Positions 1-7,590 are shown, numbered from the stretch's first letter. The stretch: 8,580 bases of DNA from Bacteroidota bacterium (GCA_003648575.1 QMPN01000125.1:1-8580), one strand, 5' to 3'. Notes: generated by a model from the letters alone, not told the origin. Numbers and translations are program-made.

Positions 1-389
1 GTACCTTCTTATGTCCTTAAAGCGGAATCAAATACTTGGCTCAATTCAGTTTGCATAGGAGAGCTCTGAGCTATTGAATTTGTTTGATGGTTTTTATTAG
101 TATGATGATTCTCTACATATTAACATCGGAAAATCAAAAAAAGTAACCCTATTCCGCAGAAAAGTTGTTAACTGTGTTATTGAAGGATGGAGCTTAGCGA
201 TTACATTCTTTTTGGAAAAGCACTTCCATAAAGCTCTTATGAAGAGAAAAAATTGATTATGAATTTTCTTGCCGATTGTTTTAGTTGACAATCCTTTTTT
301 CTAAGGAAAGCTACAAACCACTGATAAAATTCCAGGTGAATATCATGAAGTCTGGTTCGTTATATTGACCTGCATTTTCCTGCACAGAA

Positions 390-475
390 CCGGCGAACTG
401 ACCACTCCTGACCTTATTTAATTGACCATCTAAATATCTTGACAATCAACCATTCAGGGTGGTCACTTTAATCCG
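390..475. mobile_element. Possible relic of IS21-type insertion sequence ends
   Basis: Positions 390-405 read CCGGCGAACTGACCAC, and 459-475 read GTGGTCACTTTAATCCG in the opposite orientation. The inner parts form an imperfect inverted repeat: 399-411 pairs with 454-465 with one bulged base, across a 42-base interval. Further TGACC copies lie at 366-370, 409-413 and 423-427. Multiple GTGGTCA-plus-CCGG repeats at the ends are, as I recall, typical of IS21-family elements in Bacteroidota. No istA or istB coding sequence is present, so this would be an end fragment or an internally deleted element. The family assignment is from memory and inference; the repeats themselves are visible. Confidence 0.35.
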
Positions 476-549
476 ACCTGGGGAGGTCTGTATTGCTGTT
501 TTTTGTGCCTTGCGCCAAGGTATTAGAGCAGAGTTTGATTTTCTGTTCA

Positions 550-606
550 TTTCTTTGCTTGCCCAAAGAAACAGCCTGTCCCGGGAGACGAGGGAAACCA
601 AAGAAA
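550..606. repeat. Hairpin-forming intergenic repeat segment
   Basis: TTTCTTTG (550-557) and CAAAGAAA (564-571) form an exact 8-bp stem around a six-base loop. A second CAAAGAAA copy follows at 599-606. Between them lies a TCCCGGGA palindrome. Comparable 'TTTCTTTG...CCCAAAGAAA' segments are, in my experience, scattered between genes in Bacteroidota genomes. They give spurious open frames, such as the plus-strand frame running through 459-782. I see no reason to call a gene here. Confidence 0.4.
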
Positions 607-812
607 GGGCACCCCGGACAAGGTTCTCAATCAAGTGTGGATTTTCAATGATTTTTTATCATTCGAACTGCGCCCGGGGAGATAAACGCTACGCGTTTAT
701 TTTGTATCTTCATCCCCCGTACCTTGCACCTGACATATTGCTGCTGAAGACTTTCAAACAACCCGCCAGCAATGTAAATTAATGTTAGTTGCTTCTACCG
801 GTCATGCCGAAT

Positions 813-827
813 CCCACCGCAGGTGGG
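813..827. repeat. Small GC-rich hairpin
   Basis: CCCACC (813-818) and GGTGGG (822-827) pair exactly around a three-base loop. Directly downstream, GTGAGGGACCCCCGTCAC can fold imperfectly. The segment has no T-tract, so it is not a standard terminator. It looks like part of a dispersed intergenic repeat, but only one copy is in the window. Confidence 0.35.
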
Positions 828-999
828 TGAGGGACCCCCGTCACTTTAGCTCCACGCTTATTGAAATACATGCCTTCTGTGCACACATGCACAAGAAGCA
901 GAAATAAGTGTGGATATTTGCCAAATCTTGAATCATTAGGGTTACTATTCCGCCACTCTAAAAACAATAACAAAATAGAAATGTTGAATGGAAAATGAT

Positions 1000-1022
1000 G
1001 ATGTTCGAAGGAGAGAGAAGAT
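1000..1022 (+). repeat. Left arm of exact 23-bp inverted repeat
   Basis: This purine-rich 23-base segment begins GATGTTCGAAGG and is the exact reverse complement of 1346-1368. The match stops abruptly on both sides. The two arms bracket the complete tRNA transcription unit (promoter, two tRNAs, terminator) and leave a 323-base interval. There is no transposase gene in the interval. Confidence 0.9.
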
Positions 1023-1030
1023 AGAAGAAG

Positions 1031-1061
1031 TACAAAAGCTCGCCGGTGGCGAGCTTTTGTA
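1031..1061 (-). terminator. Intrinsic terminator of the tRNA unit
   Basis: A perfect 14-bp stem with a three-base loop starts only two bases after the tRNA-Leu discriminator base. On the minus strand the 3' arm ends GCTTTTGTA, so the T-rich run lies within the stem end, and a pyrimidine-rich CTTCTTC tract follows. Placement, stem length and GC-rich core fit rho-independent termination of the tRNA transcript. The hairpin would also remain as the 3' trailer to be removed during tRNA-Leu maturation. Confidence 0.8.
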
Positions 1062-1062
1062 G

Positions 1063-1146
1063 TACCCGGAGCGGGACTTGAACCCGCACGGCCTTACGGC
1101 CATTGGATTTTAAGTCCAACGTGTCTACCAATTCCACCATCCGGGC
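1063..1146 (-). tRNA. tRNA-Leu (anticodon UAA)
   Basis: It reads UUA codons. The acceptor arms are GCCCGGA (1146-1140) and TCCGGGT (1070-1064), pairing throughout with a terminal G-U. The anticodon arm reads TTGGA-CTTAAAA-TCCAA, placing TAA at positions 34-36. A long variable arm (TGGCCGTAAGGCCG region) is present, as expected for a class II tRNA, followed by a normal T arm with GGTTCAAGTCC. At 84 bases including the discriminator A, the length is right for tRNA-Leu. The 3' CCA is not encoded (CTA follows), so it must be added by the CCA-adding enzyme. It is the downstream member of a two-tRNA unit. Confidence 0.95.
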
Positions 1147-1185
1147 CGGAATAAAAAACGGCACCATGAGATGCCGTGTTAAACT

Positions 1186-1261
<76 letters not shown>

Positions 1262-1277
1262 TTATCAAAAGGGAGTG

Positions 1278-1305
1278 CAAATATAATAAATTTTAATAAA
1301 TCAAA
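1278..1305 (-). promoter_or_regulatory. Promoter of the tRNA unit
   Basis: On the minus strand a TATATTTG box (1285-1278) matches the Bacteroidota -7 consensus TAnnTTTG exactly. A TTTG (1305-1302) lies upstream at a spacing of 16 bases, somewhat shorter than usual for the -33 box. Transcription would start near 1271, about ten bases before tRNA-Gly. The spacer is almost pure A+T. Confidence 0.65.
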
Positions 1306-1345
1306 AGGTATTTTGGGAAAAAAACCACTTTTTTGTGCTTGTTCA

Positions 1346-1368
1346 ATCTTCTCTCTCCTTCGAACATC
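1346..1368 (-). repeat. Right arm of exact 23-bp inverted repeat
   Basis: This is the exact reverse complement of 1000-1022, ending CCTTCGAACATC on the plus strand. It lies between the tRNA promoter and the heptamer array that follows the mutS stop codon. Confidence 0.9.
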
Positions 1369-1388
1369 GCCAATGATCCATACCATAT

Positions 1389-1430
1389 CTGCCTACTGCC
1401 TACTGTCTACTGCCAACTGTCAACTCCCGT
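1389..1430. repeat. Degenerate heptamer tandem array A
   Basis: Five units of seven bases run without interruption: CTGCCTA, CTGCCTA, CTGTCTA, CTGCCAA, CTGTCAA. A poorly matching sixth unit, CTCCCGT, follows. The array ends nine bases past the mutS stop codon. The strict 7-base register with transition-type variation resembles the short tandemly repeated heptanucleotides first described in cyanobacteria; I infer only a similarity in form, not a shared origin. Confidence 0.8.
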
Positions 1431-1438
1431 CATGTTCC

Positions 1439-4054
1439 TTATTCGCCTAGCAATCTCTTGATCTCATTCAACTTCATCAAGGCCTCCACAGGCGTCAGGG
1501 TATTGATATCCATATTCAGGATGTCTTCTTTGATCTGAAGTAGAAGCGGGTCGTCAAGCTGTATGAAGCTGAGTTGATAGTCGCCATCGCTTTGTTTCGT
1601 TGGTTCCGGACGGTAGGTGAGCTTCTCGCCGCTGTGCGATTGTTCCAGCTGTGCGAGCATTTCGTGGGCCCTGCGAAGGACTGCCGACGGCATGCCGGCC
1701 ATACGGGCCACATGTATGCCGAAGCTGTGCTCTGAACCTCCCTGTTCGATCTTTCTCAGAAAGATTACCTCATTACCTACTTCTTTAATGGAAATATGAA
1801 AGTTCTTGATGCGCTTCATGCTGGACGACATCTCATTGAGCTCGTGGTAGTGCGTGGCAAACATGACCTTTGCCCTGAAAATGGGGTGATTGTGAATGTA
1901 CTCGGTGATGGCCCAGGCAATAGAAATGCCATCATAGGTGCTGGTGCCCCTGCCGATCTCATCCAATAGGATCAGGCTGCGGTCAGAGATGTTGTTCAGG
2001 ATGCTGGCGGTTTCATTCATCTCTACCATGAATGTAGATTCGCCTGAAGCAATATTGTCAGAAGCCCCGACGCGGGTAAATATCTTATCGACCAGTCCGA
2101 TAGAAGCTTTCTTGGCTGGTACAAAACAACCCATCTGGGCCATAAGGGTGATCAGGGCGGTTTGCCGCAGTAAAGCAGATTTTCCTGACATATTCGGGCC
2201 GGTCAGCATAATAATCTGCTGCTTCTCATTGTCGAGATATGTGTTGTTGGGGATATAAGCTTCACCGGGGGGGAGGTTTTTCTCAATAACGGGATGACGG
2301 CCGTCGCTAATATCTATTGTAAGAGAGTCGTTGATCTCCGGGCGGGTATAATTATTTCCCTCCGATACCGATGCAAAGGAGAGCAGGCAGTCCAGACGGG
2401 CAATTAATGATGCATTCAGTTGAACGGGCTTGATATAATCGGCCATGGCAACGACCAGCTCATTGAAAAGTCTTGTTTCCAGTGCCAGGATCTTCTCTTC
2501 TGCGCCCAGTATTTTCTGTTCATAATCCTTGAGCTCTTCCGTAATATATCGCTCGGAATTTACCAGCGTTTGTTTCCTGTGCCATTCCTCCGGTACCTTA
2601 TCTTTATGGGTATTAGTTACTTCCAGGTAATATCCAAATACATTGTTATAACCGATCTTAAGTGAAGGGATGCCGGTGTTCTTATGTTCCCTGTCGCGGA
2701 TCTGTTCCAGGTATCCTTTTCCTGAACGTGCGATTTCCCGGAGCTCATCCAGGTCCTCATTAACCCCTTTATTAATAACATTCCCTTTTACCACTTGTAT
2801 GGGAGCATCTTCATTCACCTCCTCATGAATGCGATCACGCATACTCAAACAGGGGTTCAGTTGCTCCGCGATCTTGTGCAAAGGCTTTTGTTTTGATTCC
2901 TTACACAGTTTCTGGATATTTTCAATAGCCAGTAATGCCTTTTTTACCTGTACCACTTCTCGTGGGTTGATCCTGGCTACAGCTACCTTTGATATAAGCC
3001 TTTCGATATCACCAACCAGGCGGAATTGTGTACGGAGTTCATCGGCGAGCTGCTCATCCCTGATGAATACTTCTACCATATCGAGCCGCTCCATGATGGG
3101 GCCTTTGTCTTTTAAAGGAAGCACGATCCACCTCTTTAGCAGCCTGCTGCCCATAGGTGTGATGCTGTGGTCGAGGACCTCCAGCAGGGTAGGGGCATTC
3201 TCATTATAAGTGTACAGCAGTTCCAGGTTTCTTGCAGTGAACCTGTCCAGCCACACATAGCGGTCTTCTTCTATGCGTGATATGTTACTGATATGCTGTA
3301 ATTTATTGTGATGTGTCTCCGACAGGTAATGCAGGGCAGCACCGGCAGCGATAGTGGCCTGTTCAAATTCTTCGATACCGAATCCTTTCAGGGATTTCGT
3401 GCCAAAATGCTTGGTGAGAAGTTCATAGCCAAAATCGATGGTAAATACCCAGTCATCGAAACTGGTGGTATAGTGCTTCTCCCCAAAAATTTCTTTGAAT
3501 CTGCCCAGCTTATTACGTTGGATTATGACTTCTGAGGGCTTGAAACCCTGCAGTAATTTATCGATATATTCGAGCTTGCCCTGGCTTACAAAGAACTCTC
3601 CTGTTGAAATATCAAGGAAGGAGATACCCGAGATATCATCATTCAGGTCGATGGCAGCCAGGAAATTATTTTGCTTTTGCTCCAGAACGCTTTCATTCAG
3701 GACAACTCCCGGGGTCACCATTTCTGTTACCCCGCGTTTCACGATCTTCTTGGTCAGCTTGGGGTCTTCCAGTTGTTCACATATGGCTACCCTTTGTCCT
3801 GCTTTTACCAGTTTGGGAAGGTAGGTGTCGATTGCGTGGTGGGGGAAACCGGCCAGTTCTACGTAGGAAGCTGCCCCGTTGGCACGGCGTGTGAGCACGA
3901 TCCCCAGGATCTCAGACGCTTTGATAGCATCGTCGCTGAAAGTCTCATAGAAGTCGCCTACACGGAAAAGCAAGAGTGCATCCGGATGCTTGGCCTTGAT
4001 GGCATTATATTGCTTCATCAAAGGTGTTTCCGCTATTTTCTTATCTCTGGCCAC
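1439..4054 (-). CDS. mutS: DNA mismatch repair protein MutS
   Basis: MutS binds base mismatches and small loops and starts methyl-independent or MutL-dependent repair in the cytoplasm. Counting from a GTG start at 4054 the protein has 871 residues, normal for the family. The mismatch-reading F-x-E motif is at F35-Y36-E37, inside [13 protein letters not shown]. The ATPase has Walker A GPNMSGKS (619-626), Walker B LILLDE (694-699) followed by GRGTST, and the conserved ATHYHEL (733-739). QLSF at 827-830 could be a beta-clamp contact. The C-terminus carries the expected helical tail. The frame stays open upstream to 4378, but those extra 108 residues overlap the divergent methyltransferase gene and do not resemble MutS. 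The GTG gives [16 protein letters not shown], as in relatives, and sits about 45 bases after a good promoter. The next ATG would remove residues before MKQY. No mutL is nearby. Confidence 0.97.
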   Translation of the reverse strand: MARDKKIAETPLMKQYNAIKAKHPDALLLFRVGDFYETFSDDAIKASEILGIVLTRRANGAASYVELAGFPHHAIDTYLPKLVKAGQRVAICEQLEDPKLTKKIVKRGVTEMVTPGVVLNESVLEQKQNNFLAAIDLNDDISGISFLDISTGEFFVSQGKLEYIDKLLQGFKPSEVIIQRNKLGRFKEIFGEKHYTTSFDDWVFTIDFGYELLTKHFGTKSLKGFGIEEFEQATIAAGAALHYLSETHHNKLQHISNISRIEEDRYVWLDRFTARNLELLYTYNENAPTLLEVLDHSITPMGSRLLKRWIVLPLKDKGPIMERLDMVEVFIRDEQLADELRTQFRLVGDIERLISKVAVARINPREVVQVKKALLAIENIQKLCKESKQKPLHKIAEQLNPCLSMRDRIHEEVNEDAPIQVVKGNVINKGVNEDLDELREIARSGKGYLEQIRDREHKNTGIPSLKIGYNNVFGYYLEVTNTHKDKVPEEWHRKQTLVNSERYITEELKDYEQKILGAEEKILALETRLFNELVVAMADYIKPVQLNASLIARLDCLLSFASVSEGNNYTRPEINDSLTIDISDGRHPVIEKNLPPGEAYIPNNTYLDNEKQQIIMLTGPNMSGKSALLRQTALITLMAQMGCFVPAKKASIGLVDKIFTRVGASDNIASGESTFMVEMNETASILNNISDRSLILLDEIGRGTSTYDGISIAWAITEYIHNHPIFRAKVMFATHYHELNEMSSSMKRIKNFHISIKEVGNEVIFLRKIEQGGSEHSFGIHVARMAGMPSAVLRRAHEMLAQLEQSHSGEKLTYRPEPTKQSDGDYQLSFIQLDDPLLLQIKEDILNMDINTLTPVEALMKLNEIKRLLGE

Positions 4055-4105
4055 AAATGTAAGGGGTTGTAATTTCGTCCTGCGCAGGATCAATCTTCCT
4101 GCACA

Positions 4106-4135
4106 CAAATGTAAGCAATTCTCCCTGGTTGCAAA
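4106..4135 (-). promoter_or_regulatory. mutS promoter
   Basis: On the minus strand TTTG (4135-4132) is followed after 18 bases by TACATTTG (4113-4106), a full match to the Bacteroidota -33/-7 pattern. Transcription would begin near 4099 and give a leader of about 45 bases before the GTG start. A second TACATTTG at 4061-4054 overlaps the start codon itself, so it cannot serve this start. Confidence 0.65.
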
Positions 4136-4148
4136 AATACGGCATACA

Positions 4149-4179
4149 TTGGAGATGTATTCAAGGAAACTTATATTTG
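4149..4179 (+). promoter_or_regulatory. Promoter of the RNA methyltransferase gene
   Basis: TTG (4149-4151), a 20-base spacer and TATATTTG (4172-4179) match the Bacteroidota consensus. The predicted start near 4186 leaves a leader of only about ten bases before the ATG at 4197. The -33 box is 13 bases from the -33 box of the divergent mutS promoter, so the two promoters lie back to back. Confidence 0.7.
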
Positions 4180-4196
4180 TAGCTGACTTTACCCAT

Positions 4197-4730
4197 ATGA
4201 AAAAGCTAAGCATGGAGGAGTTGAACCGCCTCAGCCCCGAAGAGTTCATCAGATCAGAAAAGATGCCAGTGACGGTTGTGCTGGATAACATACGCAGCCT
4301 CAATAATATAGGCTCCATATTTCGTACCTCCGATGCATTTCGGGTCGAATGTATCCACCTTTGCGGTATCACCGCCAAACCCCCTCACCGGGAAATTCAA
4401 AAGACAGCCCTGGGGGCCACGGAGTCGGTGACGTGGAAATATTTTACGAAAACGGAGGAGTCAGTTCAGGAGTTAAAAGATGCCGGTTACAGGATCTGGG
4501 TAGTAGAACAAACAGAAGGAAGTGTTCTGCTGAACACGGAAGACATAAATGCAGACCCAAAAACAGCCATTATATTGGGCAATGAAGTGCATGGAGTGCA
4601 GCAATCTGTCGTAAACATGGCGGATATCTGCCTTGAAATCCCCCAGATGGGCACCAAACATTCCTTGAATGTATCGGTGAGTGCAGGAATTGTATTGTGG
4701 TCTTTGTTTAAAGAGAAGCAGTGGGAATAG
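4197..4730 (+). CDS. TrmH/SpoU-family RNA 2'-O-methyltransferase
   Basis: This is a SPOUT-fold enzyme expected to transfer a methyl group from S-adenosylmethionine to a ribose 2'-OH in tRNA or rRNA. It has 177 residues, so it is a minimal catalytic domain without an extra N-terminal RNA-binding domain. Motif 1 is [20 protein letters not shown] (29-48), with Asn37 and the catalytic-type Arg43. Motif 2 is ILGNEVHGV (126-134), with the conserved Asn129-Glu130. Motif 3 is [17 protein letters not shown] (148-164), which forms the cofactor-binding knot with Asn158. The start at 4197 was chosen because it follows a good promoter by a few bases and gives MKKLSMEEL; the frame is open further upstream only into mutS leader sequence. 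The exact RNA target cannot be read from sequence, so no symbol is given. Confidence 0.93.
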   Translation: MKKLSMEELNRLSPEEFIRSEKMPVTVVLDNIRSLNNIGSIFRTSDAFRVECIHLCGITAKPPHREIQKTALGATESVTWKYFTKTEESVQELKDAGYRIWVVEQTEGSVLLNTEDINADPKTAIILGNEVHGVQQSVVNMADICLEIPQMGTKHSLNVSVSAGIVLWSLFKEKQWE

Positions 4731-4756
4731 CCTCCCTGAGAAGTCCTTTTTACTGC

Positions 4757-4784
4757 AAAATCAGCCTCTTACGCTTGGTTTTTT
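4757..4784 (+). terminator. Possible weak terminator after the methyltransferase gene
   Basis: AAAATCAGC (4757-4765) can pair with GCTTGGTTTT (4773-4782) through nine pairs, one of them G-U, with one bulged T around a seven-base loop. The 3' arm runs into a T-tract (4779-4784). The stem is imperfect, and it overlaps the -33 box of the next promoter. Confidence 0.4.
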
Positions 4785-4805
4785 CCATTATGTAACTTAT
4801 ATTTG
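4775..4805 (+). promoter_or_regulatory. Upstream promoter of the OmpA/TPR gene
   Basis: TTG (4775-4777), a 20-base spacer and TATATTTG (4798-4805) match the Bacteroidota pattern, with the same spacing as the methyltransferase promoter. Transcription from here would give an untranslated leader of roughly 180 bases before the ATG at 4995. This is the only candidate upstream of that gene with both boxes. Confidence 0.55.
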
Positions 4806-4864
4806 AACAAGACGTAAAAAACAACGTTAATAAAATATACTTGATATTAGCTTTGAAACAGCGT

Positions 4865-4889
4865 ATATTTAATAAATATTCTATATTTG
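4865..4889 (+). promoter_or_regulatory. Second -7 box with an adjacent AT palindrome
   Basis: TATATTTG at 4882-4889 matches the -7 consensus but has no TTG or TTTG at the usual distance; the nearest TTTG, at 4852-4855, is 26 bases away. Directly upstream is ATATTTA-A-TAAATAT (4865-4879), a 7-bp inverted repeat with a one-base centre. It fills the spacer region where a regulator could bind. A third match, TAAATTTG at 4955-4962, also lacks a -33 box. Which of these is used is not decidable from sequence. Confidence 0.35.
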
Positions 4890-4994
4890 TACTTATTAAC
4901 GGTGAGGTGTTATTATCTTGCTGTTATCATTAATTATAGTGTAGAGAAAAAAAATAAATTTGTTTAACAGTATTAATAATTAAAGATTAGGATT

Positions 4995-7481
4995 ATGAAA
5001 AAAGATTACAGTTCAATTTTAAAACTCCTGGCAGTTTTAATTTTTGCCGTGATGCCGATTCTTTTCTTTGGTCAGGCTGAAGAAGAAGAGCAGACTGAAG
5101 ATCAGAATACCAGTCAGAAGTCATATTTCACAAAGTATGGCTATGTTGGTGCTTCCTTTGGAGGTATTGCCTATCACGGAGATGTTTATGCAGAACCAAT
5201 CCTTCCCCAATGGAAACATTTCAACTGGGGATTCGATTTCATCGGTGGATGGCAATTCCATCCCGTACTTGGTATCAGAGGTAATATTGGCTGGGCCAAT
5301 CTCTCTGGTGAGAGGTATGGTGACGTCGACAGGGCCTTTAAAGGCGATGCGCTTGACTACTCAGTGAATGCTACCATCAGTCTTATCAACTTAATTGCCG
5401 GTTACAACCCGGATCGTTGGTTTGAAATGACTGTATGGGCCGGTATCGGACAAGCACAGTACCGTACCGCGCTTCGCGAACATTCAACTGCAACAGAACT
5501 GTCCCGCAGGGGCTGGGGCGATGCAGGCGATAAAGACAATGGTGATGGAAAAGGATTTGGAGGCCGTGACCTCGTAACCACTTATCCTGTGGGTCTCGAT
5601 TTCGACTTCATCCTTAGCGATCACTTTAATATCAGGGTGACCTCATCCATTAAATTTACCGATTCAGACGGAGTTGATGCTTACCAGCATGCTACTGCTG
5701 CCGTGAAGAAAGATTTCTGGCATTATACAGGTCTTGGTCTGACTTACAAATTTGGTAATGGTGGCGTGAAAAATATGGTGAAGAATTTCGAAGATATCAC
5801 CTGGAAAGCTACTCCAAACCCACTCGAAGTACATGGCGAATATGTTGAAGTTACCATCGAAGGTACCTTCCCTGAAAAATATTTCCAGGACGACGCTGCT
5901 ATGTATGTAACACCGGTCCTCAGGTATGAAGGCGGTGCTGTTGCTTACGAACCATTCACTGTTAAGGGTGAAGACGTTGCCGGCGACGGATTCTTAGTAA
6001 AATATAAAGAAGGTGGTACGATCACTTACACAGGTAAGATCCCTTACACACCTGAAATGAATGCTTCAGAACTCTTCCTCGTTCCAATTATTTATCCTGC
6101 TAAGGATGGTACACTGGCAACAGAAGAAGAAGTGCTGAACAGCGGAAAATATTACATTATACCCGACGTGAAAGTTGATGATGGTGTGATTCATACTTCA
6201 AAGTATATCCTGAACAACCAGATGCCTATTATTGCTTATCACGGATACAAAAAAGAAGTTATCGTTTCTAAAACAGCAGAACTCTTCTTCCTCGTAAACA
6301 GGTACAACCTGAACTGGAGGGTGCCTCTGAACAAGCTTGATGCCAACAAGGAACAACTTGCTGGTCTGAACGAATTCGTTGCACTTGGATGGAAGATCAG
6401 GGAAGTTGAAATTACCGGTTGGGCCTCACCTGAAGGTGAAGAACTGTTTAACAGAGACCTCTCTGAAAGCAGATCAGCTACGGCACATAACTACATGATG
6501 AAGGAAATGAAGAAGATCGCTAAAGAAAGCACTTGCTTCAATGTAGAATGTCCTAAGGATGAAATTAACTGGGATATTACATGGCAGGGACCGGATTGGG
6601 ACGGCTTTATTTCAGCTGTTGACAATTCATCACTGACTGACAAGCGTGCGATCCTGAATGTGATCAAATCTGCCGACCAGTCAAAACGTGAAGAAGAGAT
6701 CAGGAATATGATTCTTATCTATCCTGAAATCGAAGAAGACCTGCTCCCACCACTGAGAAGGGCAGAGATCACAGTGAATTGCTACGAACCTAAACGTACC
6801 GATGAGCAGATCATGGCTTACGGCCTTTCAAATCCTGATTCACTGAAGGTCAACGAGCTGATGTATGCTGCTACCTTCTACGAAGATGATGCTGACCAGC
6901 TTGCTATCTACAGGAGTGCTATCGAGTATTTCCCTAAATGCTACAGGGCTTATAACAATGCCGGTGAAGAACTCATTAGCTTAGGCGAATATGACGAAGC
7001 AGGAATGATGCTTGCTAAAGCTCAGGAACTGAATGCTGAGTACGGTGGTATTGATAATAATATGGGTGTACTTGCCTGCCATCTGGGTGACTATGATGCA
7101 GCTAAAGAACACTTCATGACTGCACAGGAAAAAGGTGAAAACGTAGATTATAATCTTGGTGTACTTGCTATCCTTGATGGTGATTATGCTGCAGCACAGA
7201 AACTGACCGGTGGAGCTGAATGCAACCACAACACAGGTCTGATTCAACTGCTCAACAAAGATTATTCAGCAGCTCAGAGTACTTTCGAATGTGCTCCGGA
7301 AGATGCACTCACATATTACCTGCTCGCTATCACAGGTGCAAGGCAGGATGACAGTCAACTTGTATTTGACAATCTGATTAAAGCGATCGAATTAGATCCA
7401 GAACTGAAGAACGAAGCGATGTACGACAGGGAATTCCTGAACTACTTCAGTTTTCCTGAATTTCAGGCTATCGTTCAGTAG
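4995..7481 (+). CDS. Outer-membrane protein with beta-barrel, OmpA-like domain and TPR repeats
   Basis: This 828-residue envelope protein probably links the outer membrane to the cell wall or to partner proteins. Residues 1-28 form a signal peptide: MKKDYSSILK, a hydrophobic run, then FFGQA before an acidic stretch. Residues 45-255 alternate aromatic and glycine-rich strands and end LTYKFGNG, typical of a small outer-membrane barrel. Residues 263-410 form an unassigned beta-rich region. Residues 425-600 resemble the OmpA C-terminal domain: ITGWASPEGEELFNRDLSES (473-492), then Arg493, and a late LRRAEITVN (587-595). A longer than usual insert of about 90 residues lies between these parts. The peptidoglycan-contacting Asp of the usual GHTD is Ser478 here; the Arg is kept. 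Residues 650-801 hold about five TPR-like units with GDYDAA/GDYAAA-type motifs. It stands alone, with its own promoter and terminator. Codon use is regular, consistent with high expression. The precise role is unknown. Confidence 0.9.
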   Translation: MKKDYSSILKLLAVLIFAVMPILFFGQAEEEEQTEDQNTSQKSYFTKYGYVGASFGGIAYHGDVYAEPILPQWKHFNWGFDFIGGWQFHPVLGIRGNIGWANLSGERYGDVDRAFKGDALDYSVNATISLINLIAGYNPDRWFEMTVWAGIGQAQYRTALREHSTATELSRRGWGDAGDKDNGDGKGFGGRDLVTTYPVGLDFDFILSDHFNIRVTSSIKFTDSDGVDAYQHATAAVKKDFWHYTGLGLTYKFGNGGVKNMVKNFEDITWKATPNPLEVHGEYVEVTIEGTFPEKYFQDDAAMYVTPVLRYEGGAVAYEPFTVKGEDVAGDGFLVKYKEGGTITYTGKIPYTPEMNASELFLVPIIYPAKDGTLATEEEVLNSGKYYIIPDVKVDDGVIHTSKYILNNQMPIIAYHGYKKEVIVSKTAELFFLVNRYNLNWRVPLNKLDANKEQLAGLNEFVALGWKIREVEITGWASPEGEELFNRDLSESRSATAHNYMMKEMKKIAKESTCFNVECPKDEINWDITWQGPDWDGFISAVDNSSLTDKRAILNVIKSADQSKREEEIRNMILIYPEIEEDLLPPLRRAEITVNCYEPKRTDEQIMAYGLSNPDSLKVNELMYAATFYEDDADQLAIYRSAIEYFPKCYRAYNNAGEELISLGEYDEAGMMLAKAQELNAEYGGIDNNMGVLACHLGDYDAAKEHFMTAQEKGENVDYNLGVLAILDGDYAAAQKLTGGAECNHNTGLIQLLNKDYSAAQSTFECAPEDALTYYLLAITGARQDDSQLVFDNLIKAIELDPELKNEAMYDREFLNYFSFPEFQAIVQ

Positions 7482-7507
7482 TATAGATACATAATCCTAA
7501 GTCTTTT

Positions 7508-7543
7508 AAAACGGCTGTTCCGTAACGGAACAGCCGTTTTTTT
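7508..7543 (+). terminator. Intrinsic terminator of the OmpA/TPR gene
   Basis: AAAACGGCTGTTCCG (7508-7522) pairs perfectly with CGGAACAGCCGTTTT (7526-7540) around a TAA loop, followed by further T residues to 7543. It begins 26 bases after the stop codon. The A-tract on the 5' arm means it could also work on the opposite strand, although no minus-strand gene lies to its right in this window. Confidence 0.95.
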
Positions 7544-7545
7544 AT

Positions 7546-7560
7546 AGAAGATAGAAGAAG
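7546..7560 (+). repeat. 15-base copy of the AGAAGATAGAAGAAG box
   Basis: This stretch is identical to 1016-1030, which overlaps the left arm of the tRNA-flanking repeat. In both places the box lies immediately next to a strong terminator hairpin and close to a heptamer array. The sequence itself has a loose seven-base period (AGAAGAT, AGAAGAA). Confidence 0.65.
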
Positions 7561-7590
7561 ATCAAATATCTAGCCTCTCCGTAAAATCAG

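Larger units (their letters stand above)
1..998. other. Gene-free left flank
   Basis: I find no protein gene here that I can support. The frames that stay open (minus 97-291, plus 459-782, minus 785-973) encode low-complexity or compositionally odd peptides, with no recognisable domain and no promoter or ribosome site placed for them. The plus frame starting at base 1 is open to a TGA at 67-69, so a gene tail from outside the window is possible, but the 22 residues are not recognisable. What the stretch does contain is a possible insertion-sequence relic (about 390-475) and two hairpin-forming repeat segments (about 550-606 and 800-850), listed separately. Confidence 0.55.

Noticed and set aside
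1..69. Open plus frame from the left edge to a TGA, possibly a gene tail
   Set aside because: Only 22 residues, unrecognisable, and other frames are closed nearby; too little to call.
97..291. 64-codon minus-strand frame rich in Phe, Lys and Ile
   Set aside because: A+T-rich composition explains it; there is no recognisable motif or start context.
459..782. 107-codon plus-strand frame
   Set aside because: It runs through hairpin-forming repeat DNA and the possible insertion-sequence end; the product has no domain and no placed promoter.
1318..1337. A-tract/T-tract hairpin as a mutS terminator
   Set aside because: The stem is almost only A-T or just three GC-containing pairs, lies about 100 bases past the stop codon, and overlaps the region upstream of the tRNA promoter.
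1389..1430. CRISPR array
   Set aside because: Units are seven bases long and contiguous, with no spacers and no cas genes nearby.
4055..4378. N-terminal extension of MutS giving a 979-residue protein
   Set aside because: The extra 108 residues lie antisense to the start of the methyltransferase gene, have no MutS resemblance, and would begin upstream of the good mutS promoter.
6981..7247. 88-codon minus-strand frame inside the OmpA/TPR gene
   Set aside because: It is a shadow of the repetitive TPR coding region on the other strand.
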